A DNA stretch of 42,294 bases from assembly GCF_009827435.1 (NCBI RefSeq), contig NZ_WTYM01000043.1, positions 1 through 42,294 on the forward strand, read 5' to 3'. A model generated the notes under the pieces. It was given only the letters and a program-made list of their open reading frames with translations, did not search any database and had not been told where the DNA came from. Below, piece after piece: positions 33,063-42,108 of the stretch; positions within the stretch are counted from its first letter, which is position 1; every line of letters begins with the position of its first letter. A program made the position numbers and the translations under genes. The stretch is from Croceibacterium salegens (GTDB lineage Bacteria > Pseudomonadota > Alphaproteobacteria > Sphingomonadales > Sphingomonadaceae).

Positions 33063-34196
33063 TTATTCGGCTGCCACCGCGGTGCTGGCTTCGGCGGATG
33101 CTGCTTCCAGTTCGGCGGCCTTGGCCTCGACCAGTTCGACGATGTGGTCGAGCATGTCGGCGTCCTGCACGTGGTGGTCGGTGACGCCCGAGAGATAGAC
33201 CATGTGCTTGCCCGCGCCGCCTCCGGTGATGCCGATGTCGGTCTCGCGCGCCTCGCCGGGGCCGTTGACGACGCAGCCGAGGACCGAGAGCGAGAGCGGG
33301 GTCTTGATGTGCTGCAGCCGCTCTTCCAGCGCCTGCACGGTGCGGATCACGTCGAAGCCCTGCCGCGCGCAGGACGGGCAAGAGACGACCCGCACGCCGC
33401 GGGTGCGCAGGCCGAGGCTCTTGAGGATCTCGAAGCCGACGCGCACTTCCTGCTCCGGTTCGGCCGAGAGGCTGACGCGGATGGTGTCGCCGATCCCTGC
33501 CCACAGCAGGTTGCCGATGCCGATGCTCGACTTGACCGTGCCGCCGATCAGGCCGCCGGCCTCGGTGATGCCGAGGTGCAGCGGGCAATCGACCGCATCG
33601 GCTAGCCCCATGTAGGCGGCGACCGCGAGGAACACGTCGCTGGCCTTCACCGCCACCTTGTATTCGTGGAAGTCGTGGTCCTGGAGCAGCTTGATGTGGT
33701 CGAGCGCGCTTTCGACCAGCGCCTCGGGGCAGGGCTCGCCGTACTTCTCGAGCAGGTCCTTCTCGAGGCTCCCGGCGTTGACGCCGATGCGGATCGCGCA
33801 GCCGTTGGCCTTGGCGGCGCGGACCACTTCGGCGACGCGTTCGGAGGAGCCGATGTTGCCCGGGTTGATGCGCAGGCAGGCGGCGCCCTTGTCGGCCGCT
33901 TCGAGCGCGCGCTTGTAGTGGAAATGGATGTCGGCGACGATCGGGATGTTCGCCGCCCGGGTGATCTGGTCGAAGTTCGCGGTCGCCTCGGCCGTCGGGC
34001 ACGAGACGCGGATGATGTCGGCCCCGGCGTCCTCGCAGCGGCGGATCTGGTCGATCGTCGCACCGACATCCTCGGTCGGGGTGTTGGTCATCGTCTGGAC
34101 GGTAATCGGGGCATCGCCGCCGACGGGGACGTTGCCGACCATGATCTGGCGGGACTGGCGGCGCATGATATCGCGCCACGGGCGGATCGAAGACAT
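33063..34196 (-). CDS. ispG: 4-hydroxy-3-methylbut-2-enyl diphosphate synthase (flavodoxin)
   Basis: 377 residues of the GcpE/IspG family, the penultimate enzyme of the MEP isoprenoid pathway. The TIM-barrel part has [20 protein letters not shown] (about 26-45), [28 protein letters not shown] and [15 protein letters not shown]. The 4Fe-4S site is made by [13 protein letters not shown] (about 275-287) and [13 protein letters not shown] (about 318-330). ATG at 34196 is preferred; the longer frame lies in the gap and within the neighbouring gene. The C-terminus ends in an Ala/Glu-rich tail. The pentapeptide-repeat gene follows directly. Confidence 0.95.
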   Translation of the reverse strand: MSSIRPWRDIMRRQSRQIMVGNVPVGGDAPITVQTMTNTPTEDVGATIDQIRRCEDAGADIIRVSCPTAEATANFDQITRAANIPIVADIHFHYKRALEAADKGAACLRINPGNIGSSERVAEVVRAAKANGCAIRIGVNAGSLEKDLLEKYGEPCPEALVESALDHIKLLQDHDFHEYKVAVKASDVFLAVAAYMGLADAVDCPLHLGITEAGGLIGGTVKSSIGIGNLLWAGIGDTIRVSLSAEPEQEVRVGFEILKSLGLRTRGVRVVSCPSCARQGFDVIRTVQALEERLQHIKTPLSLSVLGCVVNGPGEARETDIGITGGGAGKHMVYLSGVTDHHVQDADMLDHIVELVEAKAAELEAASAEASTAVAAE

Positions 34197-34221
34197 GGCC
34201 CCGCCTATAGGCCGCGCAGTA

Positions 34222-35757
34222 TTAAGGGGCAATGACGCTGCGGAGAGCCGCCACCGCATCGCTCGCCGGCCCGCGCCAGGCGACGAAGCCGTCCGGGCGG
34301 GCGATGAGCGCGTCGCCGGGGCCCAATCCGCATGCCGTGGCCGCATCGACAGGCAGGCGAACCTGCGGCAGGGTGCAATCGCTTCCCGCGTCCTGGCCAA
34401 GCAGCAGCGTGAGACCGGCTGCGGCGAGGTCGGCGGTCGAACGACCATCTTCCAACCATGCATGGGGGATGCGCGAACCCGGATGGCCTTGCGTTGCGTC
34501 GGGATGCATGCAGGCCGGCTCGTCCTCGCCGCGTCCGCCGATAACCGCTCCCGAACGGTAGTACTGCCCGATCTCCATCGTCAGCTCGTCGCGCATTTCG
34601 GGGGTGTCGGCGGTAATCTCCTCGGGCACGACCCGGCGGATGTAGCGGGCATGGGCCTGCTCGACGGTCAGCTGCCCGACCGGTCGGCGTTCGGCTTCAT
34701 AGCTGTCGAGCAGCGCCGCGCCGGCTTCGCCCTTAACGACCATGGCAAGCTTCCAGGCGAGGTTCGCCGCGTCCTGCACCCCGGTATTGCCGCCGAAACC
34801 GCCGGTCGGCGGCACGACATGCGCTGCGTCGCCGGCGAGGAAGACCCGCCCCTTGCGATAGGCCTCGGCGCAGACCGCTTCCGCCTTCCATGTCGCGACA
34901 TCCTCCAGTTCGACCGCCAGGTCGGGGACACCGACCGCCGAGCGGACGAGCGCCATGCAGCGTTTGGGTGAGAGATCGCCGGAAACGTCCTTGGCATCGG
35001 GAAGCGAAAGGTCGCCGAGGGTGTTGACCGCAAGGAATCCGCGAGTCCCACCTGCCTCGAAGCGGAAGAAGCCCCGCTGGTCGGCATTGACCACGTAGAT
35101 CACCCCAAGCTGGCGGCCTTCGAGCCACGGCCGACAATCGGCGCGGAAATAGATAGTGATCGAATCCGACAGCCAGCCCGGACCGCTCACACCAATACCG
35201 AGCGCCGCGCGAACAGGGCTGCGATTGCCGTCGGCGGCGATCATGTAACGCGTGCGGATGCGGTTGACTTCGCCGTTTTCGAGATCGCGCACTTCGGCGA
35301 ACAGTTGGTCCCCGCGGTCCTCGAAACCGACGAGCTCGGTGCGGTAGCGGAGGCGGGCCCCGAGTTCGGCCGCGCGATCGTGCAGCAGGGGTTCGAGGCT
35401 CTGCTGAGTCATGAAGAAGCGCCGGCACGGACTGTACGGTGCCACCCCGGCATTGATGTCGGGCACGTGGCGGGCCAGCTCGCGCCCGGCGAGCGACTCT
35501 ACCGCGTTGATGCCTCCGTCGGGACCGAATTGCGCGCGCGACGCCTCGCTGATCGCGGCTTCGAGTCCGATGCGGCGATAGGCTTCCATGGTGCCGATAT
35601 GAAAATAGCCGGCGCGCGGATGAATCGAAGTCCCCGCGTGTTTCTCGATGACCAGCGGGCGTACGCCCTGCACGGCAAGGAAACAAGCCGCCGACAAGCC
35701 GACGAGGCTGCCTCCGACGACCAGCGCCGGGCAATCGAGTTCAGCATACTCTCCCAC
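34222..35757 (-). CDS. FAD-dependent aromatic monooxygenase (class A)
   Basis: 511 residues. The N-terminal FAD site is [21 protein letters not shown] (about 11-31). The NADPH/FAD-ribityl motif [28 protein letters not shown] (about 300-327) contains the GD(A)AH signature, followed by [17 protein letters not shown]-terminal thioredoxin-like domain (about 440-511) is typical of the PheA/TfdB/MhpA group. These enzymes hydroxylate phenols or polyketide aromatics, and the substrate cannot be assigned. The start is GTG at 35757. No operon partner is obvious: ispG follows 25 bases later but has a housekeeping role. Confidence 0.88.
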   Translation of the reverse strand: MGEYAELDCPALVVGGSLVGLSAACFLAVQGVRPLVIEKHAGTSIHPRAGYFHIGTMEAYRRIGLEAAISEASRAQFGPDGGINAVESLAGRELARHVPDINAGVAPYSPCRRFFMTQQSLEPLLHDRAAELGARLRYRTELVGFEDRGDQLFAEVRDLENGEVNRIRTRYMIAADGNRSPVRAALGIGVSGPGWLSDSITIYFRADCRPWLEGRQLGVIYVVNADQRGFFRFEAGGTRGFLAVNTLGDLSLPDAKDVSGDLSPKRCMALVRSAVGVPDLAVELEDVATWKAEAVCAEAYRKGRVFLAGDAAHVVPPTGGFGGNTGVQDAANLAWKLAMVVKGEAGAALLDSYEAERRPVGQLTVEQAHARYIRRVVPEEITADTPEMRDELTMEIGQYYRSGAVIGGRGEDEPACMHPDATQGHPGSRIPHAWLEDGRSTADLAAAGLTLLLGQDAGSDCTLPQVRLPVDAATACGLGPGDALIARPDGFVAWRGPASDAVAALRSVIAP

Positions 35758-35939
35758 GCCGCAAGGCTATGTGATGGCCGTGCGCCCCGCAACATCGAAC
35801 CGCCGTCGCCAAACCTGTCCCGATCCGGGACGGCAGGATTTCTCAACCATTCGCCTTAACCGACAGGGCCGCCGTGGGGGCGTATGAATAGCCCTTCACT
35901 GCGCACGGTGCGCGGTAAGGAATAGAAAAGGTGGCGGCC

Positions 35940-36695
35940 ATGCAGATTGTGGCCCTGATCAAGGAAATTCCCGCCGTGCTGCGCGAAGTCCTCTTCGCTC
36001 CGGCGCTCCGCACCATTGCGCTCATTATACTGCCCTATGCAGGCCTGATCATCGGCATGGACGTGGCCAGCCGGTACGGCGACGTGACCGGACAGGCGCT
36101 GCCGGTGCAGTTCTTCGTCTCGCAGGACTGGAGCTTCGGCGAAACGCTCGAATACTCGGTGATGACCGCCACGGCGGTCATGCTGTTCGGGATGTGGCGG
36201 CGCGACCGCTCGCCGATCTACCTTGTGAACGCGCTGCTGTTCACCTACCTGACGATCGACAACGCCGTCGAGATTCATGAGTGGTTCGGGTTCTGGATCG
36301 CTCCCGCGCTCGAGATGATCCTGCCAGACAACCTGCCGATGGCTGCGAACTACTTCGGTGAGCCGCTTCTGTTCCTCGCGGTCGGGCTGGTCTGGCTGGT
36401 CGGCCTCGGCCTGTCGCTGCGCCAGTCGCGCCCGCGCCCGATCATCAACTCGCTGCCGCTGGTCGGCTGCATCTTCATGGCCGCCTTCTTCGGCATCGTC
36501 GTCGATGCGGCGACCGACTGGGGACCGCACTCCGTGGCGCGGACCGACATCGAGGCGTTTATCGAGGATGGCGGCGAGTTCGTGATGATCCTCGTCTGCT
36601 TCTTCCTGACCACCGCGATGTACGACATCGAAAAGCGCCGCGCCAAGGCGCTGGCCGAAGGCGGAGTCGCCGGCGAATTGCCGCTGGCAGCATGA
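35940..36695 (+). CDS. six-span membrane protein of unknown family with conserved acidic/His residues
   Basis: 251 residues with about six membrane spans (for example LRTIALIILPYAGLIIGM, YSVMTATAVMLFGMW, YLVNALLFTYLTI, PLLFLAVGLVWLVGLGL, LVGCIFMAAFFGIVV, FVMILVCFFLTTAMY). Charged residues sit at or in the membrane at TIDNAVEIHEWFG (about 101-113), VVDAATDWGPH and FIEDGGEFVMI (about 204-214). A pairing of D-x-x-x-(E)-x-HE with a later E-(D/E)-G-x-E recurs, to my recollection, in uncharacterised bacterial membrane proteins and could form a metal or catalytic site. ATG at 35940 is preferred over GTG at 35931 because AAGGTGG lies seven bases before it. A stable hairpin follows the stop. Confidence 0.75.
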   Translation: MQIVALIKEIPAVLREVLFAPALRTIALIILPYAGLIIGMDVASRYGDVTGQALPVQFFVSQDWSFGETLEYSVMTATAVMLFGMWRRDRSPIYLVNALLFTYLTIDNAVEIHEWFGFWIAPALEMILPDNLPMAANYFGEPLLFLAVGLVWLVGLGLSLRQSRPRPIINSLPLVGCIFMAAFFGIVVDAATDWGPHSVARTDIEAFIEDGGEFVMILVCFFLTTAMYDIEKRRAKALAEGGVAGELPLAA

Positions 36696-36703
36696 CGCCG
36701 CAC

Positions 36704-36722
36704 GCCCCCGGTTTCCGGGGGC
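36704..36722. terminator. GC-rich hairpin after the membrane-protein gene
   Basis: GCCCCCGG, TTT, CCGGGGGC: a perfect eight-base stem eight bases after the stop. It lacks a T-run, so it may stabilise the 3' end or work as an incomplete terminator before the zntB-like gene 38 bases on. Confidence 0.5.
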
Positions 36723-36760
36723 ATAGGCAATCGCGCATCCATCGGGCATAGTCCTGCCCG

Positions 36761-37780
36761 ATGGACGCGCTGACCCGAACCGACGACATCACCGCCGAAG
36801 GGCCGCTCCTGTTCGCCCGCGTGCTCGACGGCAAGGGCGGCGGGCGGCCGATTTCGTGGAACGAGGTGAATGTCTGGAAGCCCGCGGTACCGGGCGAGGT
36901 TCTGTGGGCCCACCTGTGCCGCACCGAGCCGGGAGTCCTCGAGTTTCTCGAAAACGACCTGGACGTTCCCGAACCGACAGCCGAACTGCTGACCGGGGAC
37001 ATGACCCGGCCGCGCGCCTTTCGCGACGGCGAAGTGCTGGTGGCCACGCTGCGCGGGATCAATTTCAACCCCGGCGCCCTGCCCGAGGACATGGTCTCGA
37101 TGCAGTTGTGGTGCGACGGGGTGCGTCTCATCACTCTGCGCCGGTTCAAGCTGCAGACCCCGCGCGACACACTTGGCGAGATCGACGAAGGGCGTGGCCC
37201 GACCGACGCCGGGGCGCTGGTCACCTCGCTGACCGAGCACATGGTGCACCGGATGAACGCCGCGATCGTCGACATGAACGACGAGCTGACCAAGCTCGAA
37301 GACCTCGATTTCGACGAAGAGGATCCGGATCCGTTGTTGCGCAAGATCGCCACGATCCGCCGCAACTGCCTCGCCCTGCAGCGCCACATGGGGCCGCAGC
37401 ACGTTGCGCTCGAGGCGATCAGCCGCGACGCGCCCGAGTGGTTCGAAGGACACGACCGGCGCGAGATCGGCGAGACCATCGCCCTGCTGCGCCGCTTCCT
37501 CGACGACATCGACGTCAGCAAGGAAAGCGCCGTGGTGCTGCTCGACGAACTTCGCGGCCGCTCGCTCGCCGCTTCGGAACGGACCAATTACCTGCTGACG
37601 ATCGTCGCGGCGATCTTCCTGCCGCTCAGCTTCCTGACCGGCCTGTTGGGTATCAATGTCGACGGGATGCCGGGGGCTGGCGAGGGCCTCCATCCATATG
37701 CGTTCTGGACCGTGGTCGGCGTATGCGCCGCGCTGATCGTGCTGATGCTTTGGCTGTTCCGCCGGTGGAAGTGGCTCTAG
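36761..37780 (+). CDS. CorA-family divalent metal transporter, ZntB-like
   Basis: 339 residues. The large cytoplasmic N-terminal domain (about 1-270) contains the CorA-type VLWAHLCRTEPGVLEFLEND and a long stalk helix. Two C-terminal membrane helices follow: YLLTIVAAIFLPLSFLTGLLG (about 278-298) and the last span ending LFRRWKWL. The pore-entry motif is GINVDGMPG rather than the GMN of CorA, which is the form seen in ZntB zinc transporters. It should be a pentamer in the inner membrane. The gene converges with a GNAT gene so tightly that the two stop codons overlap within CTAG. Confidence 0.88.
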   Translation: MDALTRTDDITAEGPLLFARVLDGKGGGRPISWNEVNVWKPAVPGEVLWAHLCRTEPGVLEFLENDLDVPEPTAELLTGDMTRPRAFRDGEVLVATLRGINFNPGALPEDMVSMQLWCDGVRLITLRRFKLQTPRDTLGEIDEGRGPTDAGALVTSLTEHMVHRMNAAIVDMNDELTKLEDLDFDEEDPDPLLRKIATIRRNCLALQRHMGPQHVALEAISRDAPEWFEGHDRREIGETIALLRRFLDDIDVSKESAVVLLDELRGRSLAASERTNYLLTIVAAIFLPLSFLTGLLGINVDGMPGAGEGLHPYAFWTVVGVCAALIVLMLWLFRRWKWL

Positions 37781-38289
37781 AGCCGTAGCTCGAACAGGAA
37801 CTCCTCGTCGCACTGGTTTCCGACCCAGAATTCGATGTCGGCGATATTGGCGAAGCCATAGCGGGCATAGAAGCGCTGCGCCCCGTGGTTGCCGCTCCAT
37901 ACAGAAAGCTGCACCGCATCGGCGTTTTGGGCCCGCGCCTCACCCAGCGCCCAGTCCATCAGCGCGGCGCCGATGCCCGCCCCGGTGCGGCCGGGCGCGG
38001 TGTAGAGCTGCTGCAGCGCCATCGGGCGGCGGGCGTCGGAGTGTTCGGCAAACTCGCTCGGCATCGAGATCATGCAGTAGCCGGCAGCGACGCCTTCGAT
38101 CTCGGCGATGGCGGTCCGGTACCCGGGCTTGGCGAGATAGGCGGCGAAAGCCTCCTCCGTCTTGTGCCCGCCGAGGAAGGCGTCGAGGTCCTCAGGCGAA
38201 TAGAGATACTCGAAGGCGGCGAGGAAGCTGTCGCGGCCGAGCGCGGCGACGAGCGTAGCATCGTCCGGGGTCGCGATACGGATGTTCAC
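37777..38289 (-). CDS. GNAT-family N-acetyltransferase (first of a pair)
   Basis: 170 residues: MNIRIATPDDATLVAALGRDSF, a core strand LQQLYTAPGRTGAGIGAALMDWAL (acetyl-CoA loop RTGAGIG, about 102-108) and AVQLSVWSGNHGAQRFYARYGF (about 128-149). It transfers an acetyl group from CoA to an unknown amine. The GTG start at 38289 overlaps the previous GNAT gene stop (GTGA), so both are products of one coupled mRNA. It is not closely similar to its neighbour outside the fold. Confidence 0.85.
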   Translation of the reverse strand: MNIRIATPDDATLVAALGRDSFLAAFEYLYSPEDLDAFLGGHKTEEAFAAYLAKPGYRTAIAEIEGVAAGYCMISMPSEFAEHSDARRPMALQQLYTAPGRTGAGIGAALMDWALGEARAQNADAVQLSVWSGNHGAQRFYARYGFANIADIEFWVGNQCDEEFLFELRL

Positions 38290-38750
38290 AGCGCGCGCTC
38301 CATGCACAGCGAAAATTCGTCGCTGACGTAGTCGCCGAACGCCGGGCATTCGGCGAAGCCGTGCTTCTCGTAGAGCCTTCGTGCCGGAACGAAGGGTTCG
38401 GGGCGGCCGGTTTCGAGCCCGAGCCAGGTCATCCCGCGGCTCTCCGCTTCGGCCATGAGGTGCAGCAGGATCGTCTCGCCCGCGCCCTTGCCGCGATAGG
38501 CCGGTGCGGCGCGCATCGACTTGAGCTCGCCGCGTCCCGGCCCGAGCTCCTTGAGCGCGCCGACCGCGGCGAGGTGCTCGCCGTCCCAGGCGGAATAGAA
38601 CATGACGTCCGCCTCGCGCAGCCGCTCGATTGGCATGGCGTGCACCTTGCATGCCGGGGACCAGCGATGCATCTCGTCGAGGTGCAGGCGGAGCAGGTCG
38701 GCGACGTCCTTTCCAGTGAGGTCGTCCTGCTCGATGCGGTAGGCGGTCAC
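38286..38750 (-). CDS. GNAT-family N-acetyltransferase (second of a pair)
   Basis: 154 residues: MTAYRIEQDDLTGKDVADLLRLHLDEM, then the central motif LKSMRAAPAYRGKGAGETILLHLMAEA (acetyl-CoA loop RGKGAG, about 84-89) and LGLETGRPEPFVPARRLYEKHGF. The ETG...F.PA..LYEK.GF pattern is common in YafP/PhnO-like GNATs of proteobacteria. GTG at 38750 overlaps the RDD gene stop. Substrate unknown. Confidence 0.85.
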   Translation of the reverse strand: MTAYRIEQDDLTGKDVADLLRLHLDEMHRWSPACKVHAMPIERLREADVMFYSAWDGEHLAAVGALKELGPGRGELKSMRAAPAYRGKGAGETILLHLMAEAESRGMTWLGLETGRPEPFVPARRLYEKHGFAECPAFGDYVSDEFSLCMERAL

Positions 38751-39610
38751 GAAAACTTGTCCTTCTTGCGCTTGCCGAAGCGCATGTCGCTTTCCAGTCG
38801 CTGGCGCAATGCCGCGTAGAAGGCCTCGAGGAATTCGTGCTCGTCGCCGCTGCCGGGGGTCCAGCCGAACTTGGCGCAGATCGTCTCGGTCACCTGGCGC
38901 AGGGCCTCGGGCCGGTCCTCGCGCAGCACCCGTTCGAGCACCTGCAGTTCGTGTTCGCCGTAGGTCGACAGCGACGCCTCGTCGAAGTGGTACTGCGAGC
39001 GATGGTCCTCGCCGATCGACATCGCCGCCTGCAGCCTGGGGCGCCGCGATTCGATCACCCAGGTGCCGGCGACGAGGTCCCCGGCGCGCAGCGCGTCGCG
39101 GTTGAAGAAGGGGAACAGCACGAAGACCAGCAGCCAGGCCGCCGCGGCGTAACCGGCGATCCCGCCTTCGCCGCCGATGCTCCCGATGATCCAGATCAGC
39201 GGCAGGAACAGCTCGGCGTCGCGCAGCAGGTTGCGCGCCAGCACCGCTTCGGCGGTGAGCCGGCGATCGCCGCGGGCGGCGACGCGGATACCGAGCGCGC
39301 GCTTGCCCGGCGTTGCTCCGCGCGGCCCCAGCTCGAAGGCGGTGAAATAGACGTAGCGGCACAGGAAGACCCCGAGGATCAGGACGACGAAAAGGAATTC
39401 GCCGACCGCCGAGGACTTGCCGTTTTCGGCGTCGCTCAGGTTCATGCCGATCGAGCCGAGCACCAGGATCAGGATAAAGAACCCGAAGACGATCAGGCCG
39501 AGATCGAGCGCCAGCGCCGCCGCGCGGGCGCCGCGTCCGGCGAGCGTTACCGGCATGGCGATGCCCTCGGGCGTGGTCATCGCCCGGATCCGGCGATCCA
39601 CGCGCTTCAT
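38747..39610 (-). CDS. RDD-family membrane protein
   Basis: 287 residues. The RDD domain occupies about 20-175: RAAALALDLGLIVFGFFIL (the Arg/Asp-containing first span), a second span LFVVLILGVFLCRYVYFTAF with the conserved GATPGKRALGIRV loop, and a third span region. The C-terminal approximately 100 residues are soluble, charged and uncharacterised (EHELQVLERVLREDRPEAL ... FGKRKKDKF). RDD proteins are regularly found in moxR-DUF58-SpoIIM clusters. ATG at 39610 overlaps the SpoIIM gene stop (ATGA). Confidence 0.88.
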   Translation of the reverse strand: MKRVDRRIRAMTTPEGIAMPVTLAGRGARAAALALDLGLIVFGFFILILVLGSIGMNLSDAENGKSSAVGEFLFVVLILGVFLCRYVYFTAFELGPRGATPGKRALGIRVAARGDRRLTAEAVLARNLLRDAELFLPLIWIIGSIGGEGGIAGYAAAAWLLVFVLFPFFNRDALRAGDLVAGTWVIESRRPRLQAAMSIGEDHRSQYHFDEASLSTYGEHELQVLERVLREDRPEALRQVTETICAKFGWTPGSGDEHEFLEAFYAALRQRLESDMRFGKRKKDKFS

Positions 39611-40659
39611 GCCCGCCGCCGCCCCGAGAGGGTGAAGTAGCCGAGCCACAACACCAGCATCGTCCCGCCGACCGCGAATCGCGTCGGGGTGACGTGAACC
39701 AGCTGGCGCCCAAACCCTTCGAGCAGCCCGGCGCAGACCAGCATGATGACGACGCCGGCCATGACCGTCGCCGCGCGCCGCCCGGCTTTCTGGGTCGCCG
39801 CCATCAGCGTGCGATCGCCGGGGAAGGCCATCGCCCGGCCGATGTGCAGCCCGGCGGCATCGGCGAGCAGGAAGGCGGTCAGCTCGGTCGTCCCGTGGAT
39901 CGAAAGCCAGGCGGCGAAATCGATGCCGAGACCCGCCTGGAAGAACAGCCACAGCATCGCACCCATGATCGCCAGGTTGTAGAACCCGAGGAGCAGGGTC
40001 GGCACGCCGAACGCGAAGCCGAGCGCGAAGGCCATGATCGCCACGCCCGAATTGTGCGAGAACAGGTAGGTGGCAAAGGTGGCCAGCCCGTCAGCATCCT
40101 TGGTGCCTTCGAGCGTCTCGGCCAGCACTTCGCGGCTTGCTCCGGGTTGGCGCGTATCGCCGAAGTCCGAGGAAACGAGCGCGTAGTACCAGGCGTCGTC
40201 GCGGGCGACGAGCAGCCATCCCGCCACGGCTCCGGCTATCGAGACGGCCAGCGCGATGCAGATGTCGAGCCAGATCTCGCGCACCGCCCGCGCCCAGCCG
40301 CCGCCGAGGAAGCGCAGCATCCAGCGCCCGAACCCCTCGCGCGGCCCGTGGACCTGCAAAGCGGCGCGCCGCACCAGTCCTTCGAGATAGTCGAGCGTCG
40401 CGGCGTCGAGCGAAGTCTCGCGCGCCACCGCCAGGCTCGATGCGGCCTTGCGGTAGAGCACCGGCAGTTCGAGCAGGTCGGCGTCCGAGACCCGCCGGAT
40501 GCGGTTCTTCTCGAGCCGGGTGACGACCTCTTCGAGCCGCCGCCAGTCGGTCTCGCGTTCGAGCCGGAAGCGGTCCGAACGCAGCGCCGCCGCGGCCACG
40601 TCGTGCGGCGGCGCCGGCGGCTCGCGGCGCCGGAACGGGAGGTTGACGGTAAGCGCCAT
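39607..40659 (-). CDS. stage II sporulation protein M-like (SpoIIM/DUF95) membrane protein
   Basis: 350 residues. A soluble helical N-terminal half (about 1-125) includes FRLERETDWRRLEEVVTRLEK and LPVLYRKAASSLAVAR. A membrane half with about six spans contains the conserved LFSHNSGVAIMAFALGFAFGVPTLLLGFYN and IHGTTELTAFLLADAAG segments typical of the SpoIIM family. The organism is not a spore former; this family in proteobacteria belongs to moxR-type clusters with unknown envelope function. Both ends overlap neighbours by ATGA. Confidence 0.88.
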   Translation of the reverse strand: MALTVNLPFRRREPPAPPHDVAAAALRSDRFRLERETDWRRLEEVVTRLEKNRIRRVSDADLLELPVLYRKAASSLAVARETSLDAATLDYLEGLVRRAALQVHGPREGFGRWMLRFLGGGWARAVREIWLDICIALAVSIAGAVAGWLLVARDDAWYYALVSSDFGDTRQPGASREVLAETLEGTKDADGLATFATYLFSHNSGVAIMAFALGFAFGVPTLLLGFYNLAIMGAMLWLFFQAGLGIDFAAWLSIHGTTELTAFLLADAAGLHIGRAMAFPGDRTLMAATQKAGRRAATVMAGVVIMLVCAGLLEGFGRQLVHVTPTRFAVGGTMLVLWLGYFTLSGRRRA

Positions 40660-41969
40660 CAGCCGATCGCCTCGGCGTGCTTGGTGGCGAGGTAGCGGTC
40701 GATGAGCTGGTAGGTCAGCGTCTCCCACGGCGCTTCGATCACGTCGACACCGAGATGGCGCAGCCGCTCCAGAACCAGCGCGCGCTGGCGGGCGAGGGCG
40801 TCGGCCGAAACCGCCGCGGCGACGTCGCCGACGCTGTCGGGCGCGGCGGACGACAGCGATGCCAGCTCGGCGTCCTCCATCGTCACGAACAGCACGAGGT
40901 GGCGGCGCACCAGCCGCTCGACGCTCTCGATCATCAGTTCCGCCGAGGTCGGGTCGGTGAAGTCTGAGACGATCACCACCAGCGAGCGCCGCTTGAGAGT
41001 CGTCGCCAGCGTCGCCAGCGCGAGGGTGAAGTTCGGCTCGCGCCCCGAATAGTCGAGGACCGCGGCGGCCTGCTGCAATTGCGGAAAGGCACGCGTGCCC
41101 TGTGCGAACGGGGAGAGCGGGCCGGGCCGCTCGGCAAAGCCGAATAGCGCCACGCGGTCGCCGCCGTGGAGCGCGACATAGGCCGAGGTGAGCGCGGCCG
41201 AGACTGCCCGGTCGATGCGCGGCAACCCGTCGATCGGCTCGCTCATCGCCGCTCCGCAGTCGAGCGCGAAGACGATCTGGTTGTCGCGCTCGGCCTCGTT
41301 CTCGCGCGCCAGCAGGCCGGTGTGGCGGGCGCTCGCCTTCCAGTCGATCTGGCGCCGGTCCATGCCCGGCTGGAACTCGCTCAGCGCCTCGAACTGCGTG
41401 CCTTCGCCGCGAATGCGCCGCGCGACCATGCCGGTCATGGCATCGCGCAGGTAGTGCTGCAGCACCGGCGAACGGACCGGCGAGAGATCGGGCCAGACGC
41501 GCATTTCCTCGCCGACCTCGCGCCGGACCTGCCGTCGGGCGAGGCCGAGCGGCCCGCGCCATCCGATCCACAGAGTCTCGACCGTCCCGGTCCCGCGGCG
41601 CTGCGGAACAAGGGTGAAGCTGCCGTGCCAGACATCGTCCGCCTCATCGCGTGCGAGCCGGCATTCGGCCGCCCCGTCGATGCCGAGGCGCGGATCGAAG
41701 CCGATGGCGGCGCGCGGCCCACTGCCGCCGCCCTTCTCTGCCAGCACCGGGATGGTGACCGGACGGCCGATCTCGGCATCGCCGGGCACGACCAGCCGGA
41801 CGTCGCGCATGGGACCGGCCATCCAGCCGTCGAGCGCGACCAGCACCAGCAGCGCCAGCCCGGCGACCGGCAGCAGCAGCCAGCCTTGCGGTGCGAACGC
41901 GGCGACGACCAGCGCCGCAGGCGCGGCGAGCACGATCAGGGCCAGGGTGCGGGCGGTCGGGGCGATCAC
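40659..41969 (-). CDS. DUF58-domain protein of the MoxR cluster
   Basis: 436 residues. Two N-terminal membrane helices (about 6-45) are followed by a beta-rich periplasmic-type domain and the DUF58 core IRGEGTQFEALSEFQPGMDRRQIDWKASAR (about 190-218), then a von Willebrand A-like fold (IVFALDCGAAMSEP, about 233-246; VVIVSDFTDPTSAEL). DUF58 proteins act with MoxR AAA ATPases, possibly as metal or cofactor insertion or assembly factors; the role is not settled. GTG at 41969 is supported by a perfect GGGGAGGA ribosome binding site that comes from the adjacent repeat. Confidence 0.9.
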   Translation of the reverse strand: MIAPTARTLALIVLAAPAALVVAAFAPQGWLLLPVAGLALLVLVALDGWMAGPMRDVRLVVPGDAEIGRPVTIPVLAEKGGGSGPRAAIGFDPRLGIDGAAECRLARDEADDVWHGSFTLVPQRRGTGTVETLWIGWRGPLGLARRQVRREVGEEMRVWPDLSPVRSPVLQHYLRDAMTGMVARRIRGEGTQFEALSEFQPGMDRRQIDWKASARHTGLLARENEAERDNQIVFALDCGAAMSEPIDGLPRIDRAVSAALTSAYVALHGGDRVALFGFAERPGPLSPFAQGTRAFPQLQQAAAVLDYSGREPNFTLALATLATTLKRRSLVVIVSDFTDPTSAELMIESVERLVRRHLVLFVTMEDAELASLSSAAPDSVGDVAAAVSADALARQRALVLERLRHLGVDVIEAPWETLTYQLIDRYLATKHAEAIG

Positions 41970-41977
41970 TGCTACTT

Positions 41978-42106
41978 CCTCCCCGTCCCGGGGAGGGGGA
42001 CCATGCGAAGCATGGTGGAGGGGATACTCGGCCAGCGGCGAAGGCGCGGACGGAGAATCCCCTCCGCCAGCCCTGCGGGCTGCCACCTCCCCATGCTGGG
42101 GAGGAA
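41978..42106. repeat. composite palindromic intergenic repeat (CCTCCCC...GGGGAGG)
   Basis: About 130 bases composed of nested inverted repeats: outer TCCTCCCC/GGGGAGGA at both ends, CCATGC-GAA-GCATGG, GGAGGGG pairing with CCCCTCC, and a GCAGCCC/GGGCTG stem. This type of element recurs between genes in many alphaproteobacteria. It fills nearly the whole gap between moxR (stop three bases away) and the DUF58 gene. Confidence 0.85.
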
Positions 42107-42108
42107 AC

